Source of the DNA: an uncultured delta proteobacterium
Lineage (GTDB): Bacteria > Desulfobacterota > Syntrophia > Syntrophales > UBA8958
Direction: 5' to 3'
Assembly: GCA_903885795.1 (NCBI GenBank)
Contig: CAISJV010000092.1
Span: 61,926 to 125,925, forward strand
DNA length: 64,000 bases
Both the position numbers and the translations under genes were made by a program. Positions 26,348 to 34,958 of this stretch are shown here, piece by piece (position 1 is the first letter of the stretch; each line of letters begins with the position of its first letter). The notes below the pieces were generated by a model that searched no databases, had not been told where the DNA came from, and saw only the letters and a list, made by a program, of their open reading frames with translations.

Positions 26348-26892
26348 ACGACAAATACGATGAACTCATCAAGGAATTAACGGCAAAGATATGGACGGGA
26401 CTGGACTGGAAAATCATCAAGTGCCAGGTCAGCCAGGAAAGCGGATTCAATCCGGAGGCCGTTTCTTCTTGTGGGGCGAGGGGGCTCCTTCAGCTCATGC
26501 CGGCCACGGCAAGGGAAATGGGTGTCGCCTTGGCCGACCATCTTTTCTACCCGGAGACCAATCTGATCACGGGGATCAAGTATCTCAAGATTCAATATGA
26601 CCGCTTCCGGGAGATTCCCGATCATGGAGAGAGGGTCAAGTTTGCCCTTGCCGCATACAACGGCGGGCGGGGGTATATCAATAAAGCTCTCAAAATAGCG
26701 AAGACAGAAACGTCGGCCTGGACGAACTGGAACAGCCTGAGCGCGTATCTCAAACACCCGCTTTGCAAGGTCGGGAGAAAACGACCTGACCACAAGCAGA
26801 TCACGGATTATGTGAAAAGGATATGGGCCAGTTATCTTGTCGAAGACGCTGAAGTACATGCGCAGAAAAGCATAAACGGGAAGGTCGCGTAA
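26344..26892 (+). CDS. Lytic transglycosylase (SLT domain, VirB1-like)
   Basis: 182 residues with the SLT fold: catalytic glutamate E32 in SQESGFNP, GARGLLQLMPATA and later AAYNGG. Such enzymes cleave peptidoglycan, and conjugative elements use them to open the wall for the secretion apparatus. No signal peptide is visible, so export by the secretion machine or a re-annotated start is needed. Translationally coupled to the radical SAM gene. Confidence 0.85.
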   Translation: MNDKYDELIKELTAKIWTGLDWKIIKCQVSQESGFNPEAVSSCGARGLLQLMPATAREMGVALADHLFYPETNLITGIKYLKIQYDRFREIPDHGERVKFALAAYNGGRGYINKALKIAKTETSAWTNWNSLSAYLKHPLCKVGRKRPDHKQITDYVKRIWASYLVEDAEVHAQKSINGKVA

Positions 26893-26893
26893 T

Positions 26894-27646
26894 ATGATGC
26901 GAGCATACGAACAACGAAGATACGACATCCCTTTCAATGGTGAACGCAGACCAATTCTTCTTGATCTGGTTTTTGCTGGGGATGAGGAAACAGCAAAAAA
27001 ATATGATCACATAATCAAACCGACAGTGGAAGCGTTAGCGGCAAGCGAAGAGAAGTTCAGGCATATTTTTGAGTCTGCCAACGATGCAATTATGGTTATG
27101 GATCAGAGTGTTATCACTGACTGTAATGCCCAGGCCATGGAGATGTTTAGTTACGCCAGGGAACAGATCATCGGACTGACTCCATGCCGTTTATCCCCGG
27201 ATATTCAGCCGGATGGAGAGGAATCCATCCTTGGTATCACGGATTATGTCGCCAAGGCGTACGACGGGCAAGCGCAGATGTTTAATTGGCAGTTTGTTAG
27301 AGGTGATGAAGAACTGTTCTTCGCGGAGGTAAGCCTGAACTCGTTCCTCTCGTCCCGGCGCCGCCACATTCTGGCTGTTATCCGAGACATTACCGACATT
27401 CGTAAACAGTGGGAAGAGTACAAGAACCTCTACACCAAGTTGCAAGACACGTTTGTGATGGTTGCCGACCACACAGAAAAGATGAACGCACTTGGAGCGG
27501 AGAAGATGGAAGAGGTCAAAGAATCCATGGGTAAGGCGCTCGACATGATGAAAAGGAGGAGACTGGACAGTGGTAGAAGACAAGATAATCGACAGGCTGA
27601 TGACACAACAGGAAACGACACTGGCGCGTTACAGCCAGCTAGTTGA
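26894..27646 (+). CDS. PAS-domain protein (250 aa)
   Basis: A PAS domain covers about residues 50-165 (FRHIFESANDAIMVMD; DCNAQAMEMFSY; VIRDITDIRKQ). A coiled-coil-like helix and a polar tail follow. No kinase, GGDEF or HTH output domain is attached, so it is a stand-alone sensor or adaptor. Its 3' end overlaps the next gene by 77 bp. Confidence 0.7.
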   Translation: MMRAYEQRRYDIPFNGERRPILLDLVFAGDEETAKKYDHIIKPTVEALAASEEKFRHIFESANDAIMVMDQSVITDCNAQAMEMFSYAREQIIGLTPCRLSPDIQPDGEESILGITDYVAKAYDGQAQMFNWQFVRGDEELFFAEVSLNSFLSSRRRHILAVIRDITDIRKQWEEYKNLYTKLQDTFVMVADHTEKMNALGAEKMEEVKESMGKALDMMKRRRLDSGRRQDNRQADDTTGNDTGALQPAS

Positions 27647-28208
27647 TTGGTTAAATCAAACTGTTACCGAGATAGCTTCACAAATAGAAGTGAACGCTAC
27701 AAGGGAAGACCTTGATAAACATCATTCAGAATCGCTGTCTGCTGTAAGGGCGCATGGAGAACGTGAAGAAAACATGATTCGGGACAGGGCTGTCGCACTG
27801 GAAGTTTTGTTGCGGGATCGATTTGCCGCCTTAGATGGTTATTTGCATATTGAGAAAGATGAGCTGATGAGTTTCTTCCGGGAAATGAAGGAATTGCATT
27901 CCAGGGAAATAGCTGGAGCAAGCTCTGAGAGCAAAGAACGCGACAGATCTCTTATGCAAAAATTGTTGTGGCTGATCTCTGTAGCAGGAATCATCGGAAG
28001 TATCGGATTTGCGACATATGTCTGGATAAACAGGGACATTGATACCCGCATAGACAAAGGTCTCAAGGAGGTCACGGGATCGATCATCAAATCAAGGCAA
28101 GAATCGCCCCGCCCCGGCGACACCTATTTCATGGTGGATGGGAATGGCAACAAGATTCCGGTGAAGGTTGATCATCCCTCAGTTGATCATCCCGCAGAAG
28201 GTAAATGA
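27570..28208 (+). CDS. Coiled-coil protein with one membrane helix (212 aa)
   Basis: GTG start at 27570 with AGGAGGAGAC upstream, overlapping the PAS gene. The N-terminal two thirds are helical and charged (long coiled coil). A single hydrophobic helix lies near residues 130-150 (LLWLISVAGIIGSIGFATYVWI), followed by a short polar tail with repeated VDHPS/DHPA. It could anchor a complex to the inner membrane. No family recognised. Probably acts with the PAS protein. Confidence 0.6.
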   Translation: MVEDKIIDRLMTQQETTLARYSQLVDWLNQTVTEIASQIEVNATREDLDKHHSESLSAVRAHGEREENMIRDRAVALEVLLRDRFAALDGYLHIEKDELMSFFREMKELHSREIAGASSESKERDRSLMQKLLWLISVAGIIGSIGFATYVWINRDIDTRIDKGLKEVTGSIIKSRQESPRPGDTYFMVDGNGNKIPVKVDHPSVDHPAEGK

Positions 28209-28252
28209 GGAGCTTCGAGAGTCACATATCACGAAAGGGGAGGTAGGATTCC

Positions 28253-30133
28253 ATGGCCGAGAACAAGGGAAAACATTCAAGGATTGCTTCGGAAGAGGAA
28301 CCAGCAGGCGAAATGCCATTCAGAACTCTTGAGCAATTGTTTCTGGAAGACTTCGGCGTCCAGCTTCACAAGACAGAAGGCGAATGGACAGCAGGCGAAT
28401 ATGATGAGGCGTGTCCCGTTGTCGAACCTGCCAAAGTGAATGCTTTTAATGCAAGCTTTCCTGAGCTGCGAACGAAAGGAACGTCACACCTTTATTATAC
28501 CGACGAGGGCGGGTGTCCAGTTGTGAATGTTTCTTTTGACTGCGTTTCCGAAGATGGCAAATATTATTTCGGAATGTTCAATCCTCATACCGAACAGCAA
28601 CGCCGCGTTACATTGGAGAAGCACCAATCAGATTATCTTTTTACGAATACCTACCTCTATGTGCCGGGTAGCGAAGGCGACACTGAGAGCGATCTTTACG
28701 ATGAAGGCGGATCTGAGAGCGGCCTCTATGATGTCAGCGACATCATCTACGACGATCCTGGGGAACAGGCATATTGGCGGTGGATGAACCTTAAAGACAA
28801 CGTCCCGCGTGCGGATTTCGGAGATGGGGAGAGAAACGCTTTCCTCGCGGCCCCGACCTGCTACAATCCCAACACCCAGCAGCCATACACCCGACAGGAA
28901 TGGATTGATTACCTGTGGACGGAGCTATTTCAACCTGTCACAAAAGAGTTCCTGGAAGACCATGCATACCTGGGAGCATCCTTTGCTCTTATCTTTGGCG
29001 AGTTATATCCAACGCTTGCATCTGAATTCTATCCTACCAATCCAATGACGGGCGGAGCATGGACCGAAGACGAGTGGGATCTGTTCTGTGCAGGCTTTCT
29101 GGCACCGCCTCTCGACTATGAGGCTGTTTACAGGGAATCAACCGCCTTCAAAGAAAACGTATTCACGAAATGGGAAGAGATCAAGGCTGCCTACCCGGAT
29201 GGTTTTGGCTATAGCCTTAACTTTATCCTCAGGCCAACAACTTTTAACCCCAACACCGGGCGCCCTTATACCCGACAAGATTGGATTGATTATGTATGTT
29301 CAGAGCTTATCGATAAAGAAACGGGACGAGAAATTGAGAACGCATATGTTCTTGGGGGGATGTACGGGCGGGTGTACGGAGCTGATCATCCGGCGGTGAT
29401 CGATAAGTTCTTCTCATGGTGCCCGATGTCGGAAGATGGGAGCTTCTACAGTGTGGACAGATATGCGCAACGTAGATTCCTGGATGAAGGCCGCGTGACT
29501 TATCCCCTGACAATTGAGGAGGCATGGAAGGAAGCCACGGATTACGTCGAGCCAATCATAGTGCCGGAACCGCCGCAACCCGTCCAGGTTGACCCATCAC
29601 CTACACCTACGCCAAAGCCCAAGACAGACATTGAGGAGGTTTTTGCGAAGCTGGGGCAGGGGATCAGGTTTAACAAGGGCCTCAATGAGCTGGTCGCAAA
29701 GAAAATGGGGATCTCCGTCAAGGCGGCCAAGCAACAGGTGGATACTGTCCTTGGAGCGGCGTCAGACATCTGGAGCGTCGCCGGGTCACTGAGGCTGTAT
29801 CAATTTGGCACTTTCGGCATCAGGCCCAGGGCAGCGCGGGTATGTACATGCTTTGGAAGGTCCTACCGCCTCCCCAAGACGGTGAAAATGGCATTCAAGA
29901 CAAGCAAGGCGGTGAAAAACAAGATCGGCGTTCTTGTCGGCATACCCACCGTGGCGGGGAAGGCCAGGGCGATTGCTGCCATGGAAAAGACAGACCAGGA
30001 GCAAACCAAAGCGAGGAGGATAATCATGGGAACAGCAAAGAAAGCGGCAAAAAAGGGCGGGGGGAAAACGCCTGCAAAGGCAACGAAGAAAACAGCGGCC
30101 CCCGGGAAGGCTGCAAAGAAAACCAATAAGTAA
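28253..30133 (+). CDS. Large protein with C-terminal HU-like domain and histone-like tail (626 aa)
   Basis: SD GGGGAGGTAGGATTCC. Residues 1 to about 450 are a unique acidic region; two segments repeat the pattern FNPNTGRPYTRQ-[DE]-WIDY (about residues 205 and 335). A Pro-rich hinge follows, then an HU/IHF-type domain (about 465-560: NELVAKKMGISVKAAKQQVD ... YQFGTFGIR). In this domain the usual RNP DNA-intercalating region is altered (RAARVCTCFGRSY). The tail (about 590-626) is Lys/Ala/Pro-rich like bacterial histone H1 homologues. Probably a nucleoid- or element-binding protein. First of three consecutive HU-domain genes. Confidence 0.7.
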   Translation: MAENKGKHSRIASEEEPAGEMPFRTLEQLFLEDFGVQLHKTEGEWTAGEYDEACPVVEPAKVNAFNASFPELRTKGTSHLYYTDEGGCPVVNVSFDCVSEDGKYYFGMFNPHTEQQRRVTLEKHQSDYLFTNTYLYVPGSEGDTESDLYDEGGSESGLYDVSDIIYDDPGEQAYWRWMNLKDNVPRADFGDGERNAFLAAPTCYNPNTQQPYTRQEWIDYLWTELFQPVTKEFLEDHAYLGASFALIFGELYPTLASEFYPTNPMTGGAWTEDEWDLFCAGFLAPPLDYEAVYRESTAFKENVFTKWEEIKAAYPDGFGYSLNFILRPTTFNPNTGRPYTRQDWIDYVCSELIDKETGREIENAYVLGGMYGRVYGADHPAVIDKFFSWCPMSEDGSFYSVDRYAQRRFLDEGRVTYPLTIEEAWKEATDYVEPIIVPEPPQPVQVDPSPTPTPKPKTDIEEVFAKLGQGIRFNKGLNELVAKKMGISVKAAKQQVDTVLGAASDIWSVAGSLRLYQFGTFGIRPRAARVCTCFGRSYRLPKTVKMAFKTSKAVKNKIGVLVGIPTVAGKARAIAAMEKTDQEQTKARRIIMGTAKKAAKKGGGKTPAKATKKTAAPGKAAKKTNK

Positions 30134-30164
30134 GAACATCTAACGAGAAAAGGAGGCAACACAA

Positions 30165-30764
30165 ATGACAGCAGAATTAAAAAAGGAAGTGGAAGCACCG
30201 GCCACGGAGGCAACGGCGCCCGCGACGGCTGAACAGGCTACGAATGTGACAGCGCCCGTCGCAACCACGGCGCCCGCGATTGCGGCGACTGAACAGGTTA
30301 CAGATGCAACAGCGGCCACGGCGACTGAGGTAACTGAACAGGCGACAGAGGACAGCAAACCGGATAGCTCGAAGGCAATCCTGGTCAAACTTATCGCCAC
30401 TGCGGGCGGAGTCTCTCTTGTTGCGGCCAGAGAACAACTCAACAACGTACTGACGGCGATAGAGGATGCCATTATCATGCATGGGCGACTGTCCATCGTT
30501 GGTCTCGGAACCTTCCGCGTGAAGGAAGTTTCTGCCAGGACGGGCAGGAATCCGAGCACCGGTGAGGCTATCTCGATCCCCAAATCAGCAAGGATTTCCT
30601 TCAAGGCGGGCAAGGCGATCAAGGCCAAGCTCATCACCGCCGCTTGTGGCTCCCAGGAAGCAAGGGCAAAGGCGATCACCGACCACCAGGCAGTTAAGGA
30701 TGCCAGGAAGGCAACGATGAAGGCTCTTGCCAGGAAGAAGGCAGGGAAGAGGCCGAAGGCGTAA
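30165..30764 (+). CDS. HU-domain protein with Ala/Thr-rich N-terminal extension (199 aa)
   Basis: SD AAAAGGAGGCAACACAA. Residues 1 to about 68 are an acidic Ala/Thr/Pro-rich low-complexity segment. About 70-155 is a canonical HU domain with VGLGTFRVKE and ARTGRNPSTGEAI, the DNA-bending arm intact. About 160-199 is a basic tail (ARKKAGKRPKA). HU proteins bend and compact DNA; the extensions are not normal for housekeeping HU (about 90 residues). Second of three. Confidence 0.8.
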   Translation: MTAELKKEVEAPATEATAPATAEQATNVTAPVATTAPAIAATEQVTDATAATATEVTEQATEDSKPDSSKAILVKLIATAGGVSLVAAREQLNNVLTAIEDAIIMHGRLSIVGLGTFRVKEVSARTGRNPSTGEAISIPKSARISFKAGKAIKAKLITAACGSQEARAKAITDHQAVKDARKATMKALARKKAGKRPKA

Positions 30765-30834
30765 AAACACACGATAGCCTTGAGGAGTCAGGGTTATCGA
30801 CACATTCACAATCAAATTAAGGAGGTAAAAGGTT

Positions 30835-31401
30835 ATGGCTGCAAAGAAGAAGATTGCAAAAAAGATCGTAAAGAAGATCGCAAAGAAAACAGCAGTGAAG
30901 AAGGTTGTTAAGAAACAGGTAGCGAAAAGCACAACCAGCGCTGCGCAAAGGGTCGGTGAGGAAGCGTCTGCTGCGACGACAATAGCTACAGCGCCGGAAA
31001 TGATTGGTGCGGGAAAGGATGTACTCTACCGGCTCGTAGCATCGGAATCCGGAACGTCCCTAATCCAGGCAAAGGCGAACGTCAACGCCGTCCTTGGGGC
31101 AATTGTGAACATCCTGCTTGCCCAGGGTAAAGGCGATAAGCCGAAGCTGTCCCTTTCCGAGTTCGGCACGTTTTCGGCCAAGAAGATTCCCACCAGGCAG
31201 GGAAGGAATCCTAAAACCGGAGAAATTCTTACTTGCCAGCCGTCCGCAAGGATCATGTTCAAGGCAAGCAGCGTTCTCAAAGACCAGATGGTCACGGCTC
31301 TGTGGGCCGGGAAGTCAAGGGCTGTTGCCATTGCGAAGCCTGCGGCGAAGGCGGCGCACATCTCCATGCCGCAGGCGCCGGTACATAAGGCAAAGGGGTA
31401 G
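30835..31401 (+). CDS. HU-domain protein with Lys-rich N-terminal tail (188 aa)
   Basis: SD TAAGGAGGTAAAAGGTT. Residues 1 to about 33 are a KKIAKK-type histone-H1-like tail. About 60-150 is an HU domain with SEFGTFSAKK and RQGRNPKTGEIL, again with the arm intact. A basic, Ala-rich end follows. Third HU-domain gene in a row. The basic tail sits on the N-terminus here and on the C-terminus of its neighbours, so the three could bind in different geometries. Confidence 0.8.
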   Translation: MAAKKKIAKKIVKKIAKKTAVKKVVKKQVAKSTTSAAQRVGEEASAATTIATAPEMIGAGKDVLYRLVASESGTSLIQAKANVNAVLGAIVNILLAQGKGDKPKLSLSEFGTFSAKKIPTRQGRNPKTGEILTCQPSARIMFKASSVLKDQMVTALWAGKSRAVAIAKPAAKAAHISMPQAPVHKAKG

Positions 31402-31405
31402 GACT

Positions 31406-31846
31406 ATGGTCAAAGCCTTCTTTTCTCCCAAAGGAGGAATAGCCCCGGAAATCATGAGGGCGATAGGAAAGGCTACCTTCAGCGTCAAGGTAGCCGCCTT
31501 CGCCTTCACTTCTAAATACATCGGAACAGCCCTGAAAAACGCCCGCAAGCGGAACGTGAATGTTCAGATGATCCTCGATGAGGACTACATGGACAAGTCC
31601 TACAGTATTGATGAGTGGCTCGCCGTATTCGGAGCAGAGATCCGGAAGATAGTGATGAAAAAGGGAATCATGCATAACAAGTTCATCCTCATTGACGACA
31701 AGATCCTCTTCACCGGCAGTTATAACTTCACCAATGACTCTGAAAACAGGAATTACGAAAACATCATGGTTCTCGATCTTCCCGACATAGTAAAACCTTA
31801 CCTCGATGAGTTTGCCAGATTATGGAAGATCGGAACGCCAAAATGA
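31406..31846 (+). CDS. PLD-family nuclease, single HKD motif (146 aa)
   Basis: Start at 31406, five bases after the HU gene. H90-x-K92-x4-D97 (HNKFILID) followed by GSYNFTNDSENRNYEN is the HKD motif of the Nuc subgroup, which dimerises to form one active site. These enzymes cut DNA phosphodiesters without metal. Unlike plasmid-encoded Nuc it lacks a signal peptide, so it would act in the cytoplasm. Its stop overlaps the SLOG gene by ATGA. Confidence 0.8.
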   Translation: MVKAFFSPKGGIAPEIMRAIGKATFSVKVAAFAFTSKYIGTALKNARKRNVNVQMILDEDYMDKSYSIDEWLAVFGAEIRKIVMKKGIMHNKFILIDDKILFTGSYNFTNDSENRNYENIMVLDLPDIVKPYLDEFARLWKIGTPK

Positions 31847-32679
31847 AAGGCCAGTTGCATGAGTCCTCTTCCGTGTTTGCGCCTTCCGGGGCAAAAGGCG
31901 CAAGCAGGGCCGGGAAGCCGAAAGTAATGGCGATAGCGGGCTCGCGAGAAGCTTCAATGTCAATGCAGATAACCGCACACGCCCATACCCAAAAAGCGTT
32001 GAAAGCCGGGTGGCGTATCGCAACAAGCGGGGCGGACGGGATAAGTAAAACCGCAATCGATTCAGCGCTCTTTAACGGAAACGGAGATCAGCTTGATATT
32101 TATCTGCCCAAGAATTCCATATATTCAGGGGCGGCAAAGAGCACCATTGAAGATGCCAGAAAAGCCGGTGCAAGAATAATCGAATGTCCGGAAGGATCTA
32201 CTTCGACTGCGGAGATGATCAAAAACTCGAATGCTGCTGTTATAGTCCAGAATAACAATACAACAGAGTCAACCGAAGCATTGAAAAAGGCAATCGCGCA
32301 AAAGCTCCCTGTCAAAAAAATATCCTATTCCGGAGGAGTATTCGGCGCCATCTCGAAGATCAATATTGCCGGGGCCGCGCTAAGTGTCATCGGTACTCTT
32401 CTCGATTTGGAGGAAACGCAAGGTTACTTCAGGAAACGAGAGGAGCTTATGGAAAAATGGAGGCAGGGAAAGGCGACAACCGAGGACATAGAGGAACTGG
32501 AAAACCTGGGGGTGCAATTATACACCGATGCCGGAGAACCCATTGAGGCTGACAAAGTCGCCATTGACGAAGACAGGGCCACTTACATTTCCAATTCAAT
32601 GGGACGAGGAAACCCGTACCACGACGTCGCGGGGAAGTTCTGCTCGGAAGGAAGCGCCGCAGTCACAGTTTACGGCTGA
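31843..32679 (+). CDS. SLOG/DprA-like Rossmann protein, paralogue 1 (278 aa)
   Basis: Start at 31843 (ATGA overlap with PLD gene); an ATG at 31822 is possible. The N-terminal half has the SLOG pattern MAIAGSRE, GWRIATSGADGISKTAIDSAL and DIYLPK, as in DprA and LOG proteins that bind nucleotides or ssDNA. A hydrophobic helix follows (INIAGAALSVIGTLLDL), then a charged helix and a C-terminal tail MGRGNPYHD-x-AGKFCSEGSA. The next gene has the same architecture. Role: perhaps processing of incoming single-stranded DNA or nucleotide sensing (inference). Confidence 0.65.
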   Translation: MKGQLHESSSVFAPSGAKGASRAGKPKVMAIAGSREASMSMQITAHAHTQKALKAGWRIATSGADGISKTAIDSALFNGNGDQLDIYLPKNSIYSGAAKSTIEDARKAGARIIECPEGSTSTAEMIKNSNAAVIVQNNNTTESTEALKKAIAQKLPVKKISYSGGVFGAISKINIAGAALSVIGTLLDLEETQGYFRKREELMEKWRQGKATTEDIEELENLGVQLYTDAGEPIEADKVAIDEDRATYISNSMGRGNPYHDVAGKFCSEGSAAVTVYG

Positions 32680-33533
32680 TGAACAACAGGGATGCCATGA
32701 CACAACAGCCACAACACAGCCCTTCAAGAGCCGAAAAGCAAAAGGTGATGGCGGTAGTGGGATCGCGCCTGGAGTCCAAGGAAATGCAGGTACGCACTAT
32801 TGAACAGACCACAAAGGCATTGAACGCGAACTGGCGGATTGCAACCGGCGGCGCCGATGGAACTGATACGATGGCGATAAGAACGGCTATTCAATCCGGC
32901 AAGGCAGATCAGCTTGATATTTATCTTCCCAAAAAGATCGGGAATCAGTCGCCGACAGCGCGACAATACCTTAACGAAGCGAAAGCAGCAGGAGCTAACA
33001 TAGTCGAGAACGCCGGGGGAGGGGGAGATGTTTCCTATGGCAAGGCCTGCTTTAACCGCAACTCAACGATCATCGATAACTCGGATGCCGCCGTCATCGT
33101 TCAAAATAACGATTCAGGCGGATCAGGTGATTCCTTTAAAAAGGCACTCGCCAGGAAGATCCCTATCAAGAAAATCAACTTCGTTGGTGGGATATTCAAG
33201 ACAGTTTCAAAGTTCGGCGTCGCCGGGGCGTCTCTTGGAATCATCGGCATGATTCTCGATTATGAGGAAATGAAGGAATTCATCAAGAAACGAAATGAGT
33301 TGTTTGAAAAGTGGAAGCAAGGAAAGGCCACGCCGGCAGATATAAAGAAATTGGAAAGCATGGGATTGCAATTGAAGACCGACGCCGGAGACCCGGTTGA
33401 CGCTGATAATATAACCATTGACGACGATAAAACCACTTACGCATCAGACTCAATGGGCCGAGGTAATCCATACCATGACGGGGCGGGGAAGTTCTGTTCC
33501 GAAGGGAGCGCCACCGTCATAGTTTACGGTTAG
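32679..33533 (+). CDS. SLOG/DprA-like Rossmann protein, paralogue 2 (284 aa)
   Basis: TGATG overlap with the gene above. It has the same domain order and motifs: MAVVGSRLE, NWRIATGGADGTDTMAIRTA, DIYLPKK, the hydrophobic FGVAGASLGIIGMILD helix, and the tail MGRGNPYHD-x-AGKFCSEGSA-x-V-x-VYG almost unchanged. A tandem duplication with both copies kept intact. The C-terminal tail is the most conserved part, so it may be the contact to a shared partner. Confidence 0.65.
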   Translation: MNNRDAMTQQPQHSPSRAEKQKVMAVVGSRLESKEMQVRTIEQTTKALNANWRIATGGADGTDTMAIRTAIQSGKADQLDIYLPKKIGNQSPTARQYLNEAKAAGANIVENAGGGGDVSYGKACFNRNSTIIDNSDAAVIVQNNDSGGSGDSFKKALARKIPIKKINFVGGIFKTVSKFGVAGASLGIIGMILDYEEMKEFIKKRNELFEKWKQGKATPADIKKLESMGLQLKTDAGDPVDADNITIDDDKTTYASDSMGRGNPYHDGAGKFCSEGSATVIVYG

Positions 33534-33593
33534 AATTGTGAACGGGACAGGGAAGGATACGGAGACGGGAGGAGAGGGGAGGGGAGGGCAACC

Positions 33594-33761
33594 ATGAAAA
33601 GAGAAGGAAAGATCATTCTAAACTTGGCAAATGTATCTGACCTGGATCAGAGCAAATTGTACGACGTGATATTGGAACTGGAACAATATCTCAATAACGA
33701 CGTGGCTCTGGAATGTTACCGGAAATTCGGTATTGGAGTTCGATTTCATCTGTCGGTTTAA
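33594..33761 (+). CDS. Small hypothetical protein (55 aa)
   Basis: ATG at 33594 follows GGAGGAGAGGGGAGGGGAGGGCAACC, a very purine-rich SD region. The 55-residue product (MKREGKIILNL ... FGIGVRFHLSV) is a compact helical/strand peptide with one cysteine. It overlaps no other gene and fills the gap between the SLOG pair and the MBL gene. Confidence 0.5.
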   Translation: MKREGKIILNLANVSDLDQSKLYDVILELEQYLNNDVALECYRKFGIGVRFHLSV

Positions 33762-33781
33762 GCAGCATGGAAGAGGTTAAT

Positions 33782-34567
33782 ATGGAAACTATTCACGCGA
33801 TCACAGAAGGCATTGCCAACGCTTACATCGTCAATGACAAGGATGGCGTCATGGTTGTTGATCCCGGTAGCCGGGGCGCAGCCTTGGCCGTCCTGGACTA
33901 TTGCAACAACATCCTCGGCGTATCGCCGCGGGAATCAATCAAGATTGTCGCCATGACCCATTATCACATCGACCACATCGGCGGCATTGCCACCCTGCTG
34001 GAACACTGTGGACCTGACACAATGGTGATTGCCACCGAGTATGCCAGGGATTACATGGCTCACAAAAGGAGACTGTCCTCCATGCACAATTGGCCTTCCT
34101 GTATGCAAACCGCCTTCTGCTGTCTGAAAGGAGATGTGCCACCAGCGTTTCATTCCTATGATAGCCTGGCCGGCATCCCTGACTTTGCAAATCTCAGTAT
34201 CCCCGTCGATCAAGGCAGGTTCAAGTTCTATGAAAACGGTTTCAACGGCACAATCGGTTTCGGAGATTGGCTTGTGTTGCCAACGCCGGGACACACGGAG
34301 GATTCGGTTTCATTCTACAGTCCCTCCACAATGGCGCTCATCTGTGGCGATTTTATCCTGAACGTCGAGCCGGGATCGTTTCCCCGCGGGAGGATCAATG
34401 GCTTCCATAACGATTATATCGCCATTCAATCCTCTCTGAAAACCCTCAAGGAGAACATTAACGTTGCCGCCCTATACCCTGGGCACGGGGATGTTGTCAT
34501 GCGACAGGCCGGTTCCAAGGGAAGCATCCTGCGAAGCGTGGGTGGATCAGTGGGCATATTCTCATAA
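33782..34567 (+). CDS. MBL-fold metallo-hydrolase (261 aa)
   Basis: Start at 33782 with GAAGAGG upstream. Metal-site motifs: THYHIDHIGG (about residues 59-68), PTPGHTEDSVSFYSP, LICGDFIL and a late YPGHGDVV. This is a glyoxalase II/RNase Z-type dinuclear zinc hydrolase; the substrate is unknown. Embedded in the backbone cluster between the SLOG pair and a metallophosphoesterase, so a nucleotide or nucleic-acid substrate is possible. Confidence 0.8.
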   Translation: METIHAITEGIANAYIVNDKDGVMVVDPGSRGAALAVLDYCNNILGVSPRESIKIVAMTHYHIDHIGGIATLLEHCGPDTMVIATEYARDYMAHKRRLSSMHNWPSCMQTAFCCLKGDVPPAFHSYDSLAGIPDFANLSIPVDQGRFKFYENGFNGTIGFGDWLVLPTPGHTEDSVSFYSPSTMALICGDFILNVEPGSFPRGRINGFHNDYIAIQSSLKTLKENINVAALYPGHGDVVMRQAGSKGSILRSVGGSVGIFS

Positions 34568-34595
34568 ACACAAAGGCAAGGGAGGTAACGGAATC

Positions 34596-34946
34596 ATGGA
34601 AGAAAAGATAGCAACGGGAAAAACAGCAGCGACGGGAACAAGGAGGAAGGCAAAAGAAGCTATGGGACTCGAATTGCCTGTGCCCTATAGGGTAAGCGAT
34701 CAGGATATGGCCGTCATTAGCGCGCTGGTCAGCGTAATAGTCACCGCTGCCGTCAAAGCCTCTATTGCCGCCGCTATCGCAGAGGCGCCCGGAGTCGGCT
34801 GCCTTGTTAAAACCTGCCTGCAGATGCTTGAAAATAGCAACGGCGCTGCTACACAAGACGGAACCCATCCGGCCGGACAAAACAGCAATGCAATCATGCA
34901 ACTGATGAGCAAGGTTATAAGCACATTTCAACGAGGTAAGGCATAG
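34596..34946 (+). CDS. Hypothetical protein (116 aa)
   Basis: ATG at 34596 follows AAGGGAGGTAACGGAATC. A basic N-terminus, a hydrophobic Ala/Val/Ile-rich central helix (about residues 40-66), two cysteines and a polar tail. Possibly membrane-associated. No family recognised. Followed 12 bp later by the metallophosphoesterase gene. Confidence 0.55.
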   Translation: MEEKIATGKTAATGTRRKAKEAMGLELPVPYRVSDQDMAVISALVSVIVTAAVKASIAAAIAEAPGVGCLVKTCLQMLENSNGAATQDGTHPAGQNSNAIMQLMSKVISTFQRGKA

Positions 34947-34958
34947 AGGCAAAGCATA

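Noticed and set aside
31118..31405. Extension of the PLD nuclease frame through the third HU gene
   Set aside because: This is the shadow of the HU gene; the PLD fold begins at the ATG 31406, and a signal peptide is not gained by extending.
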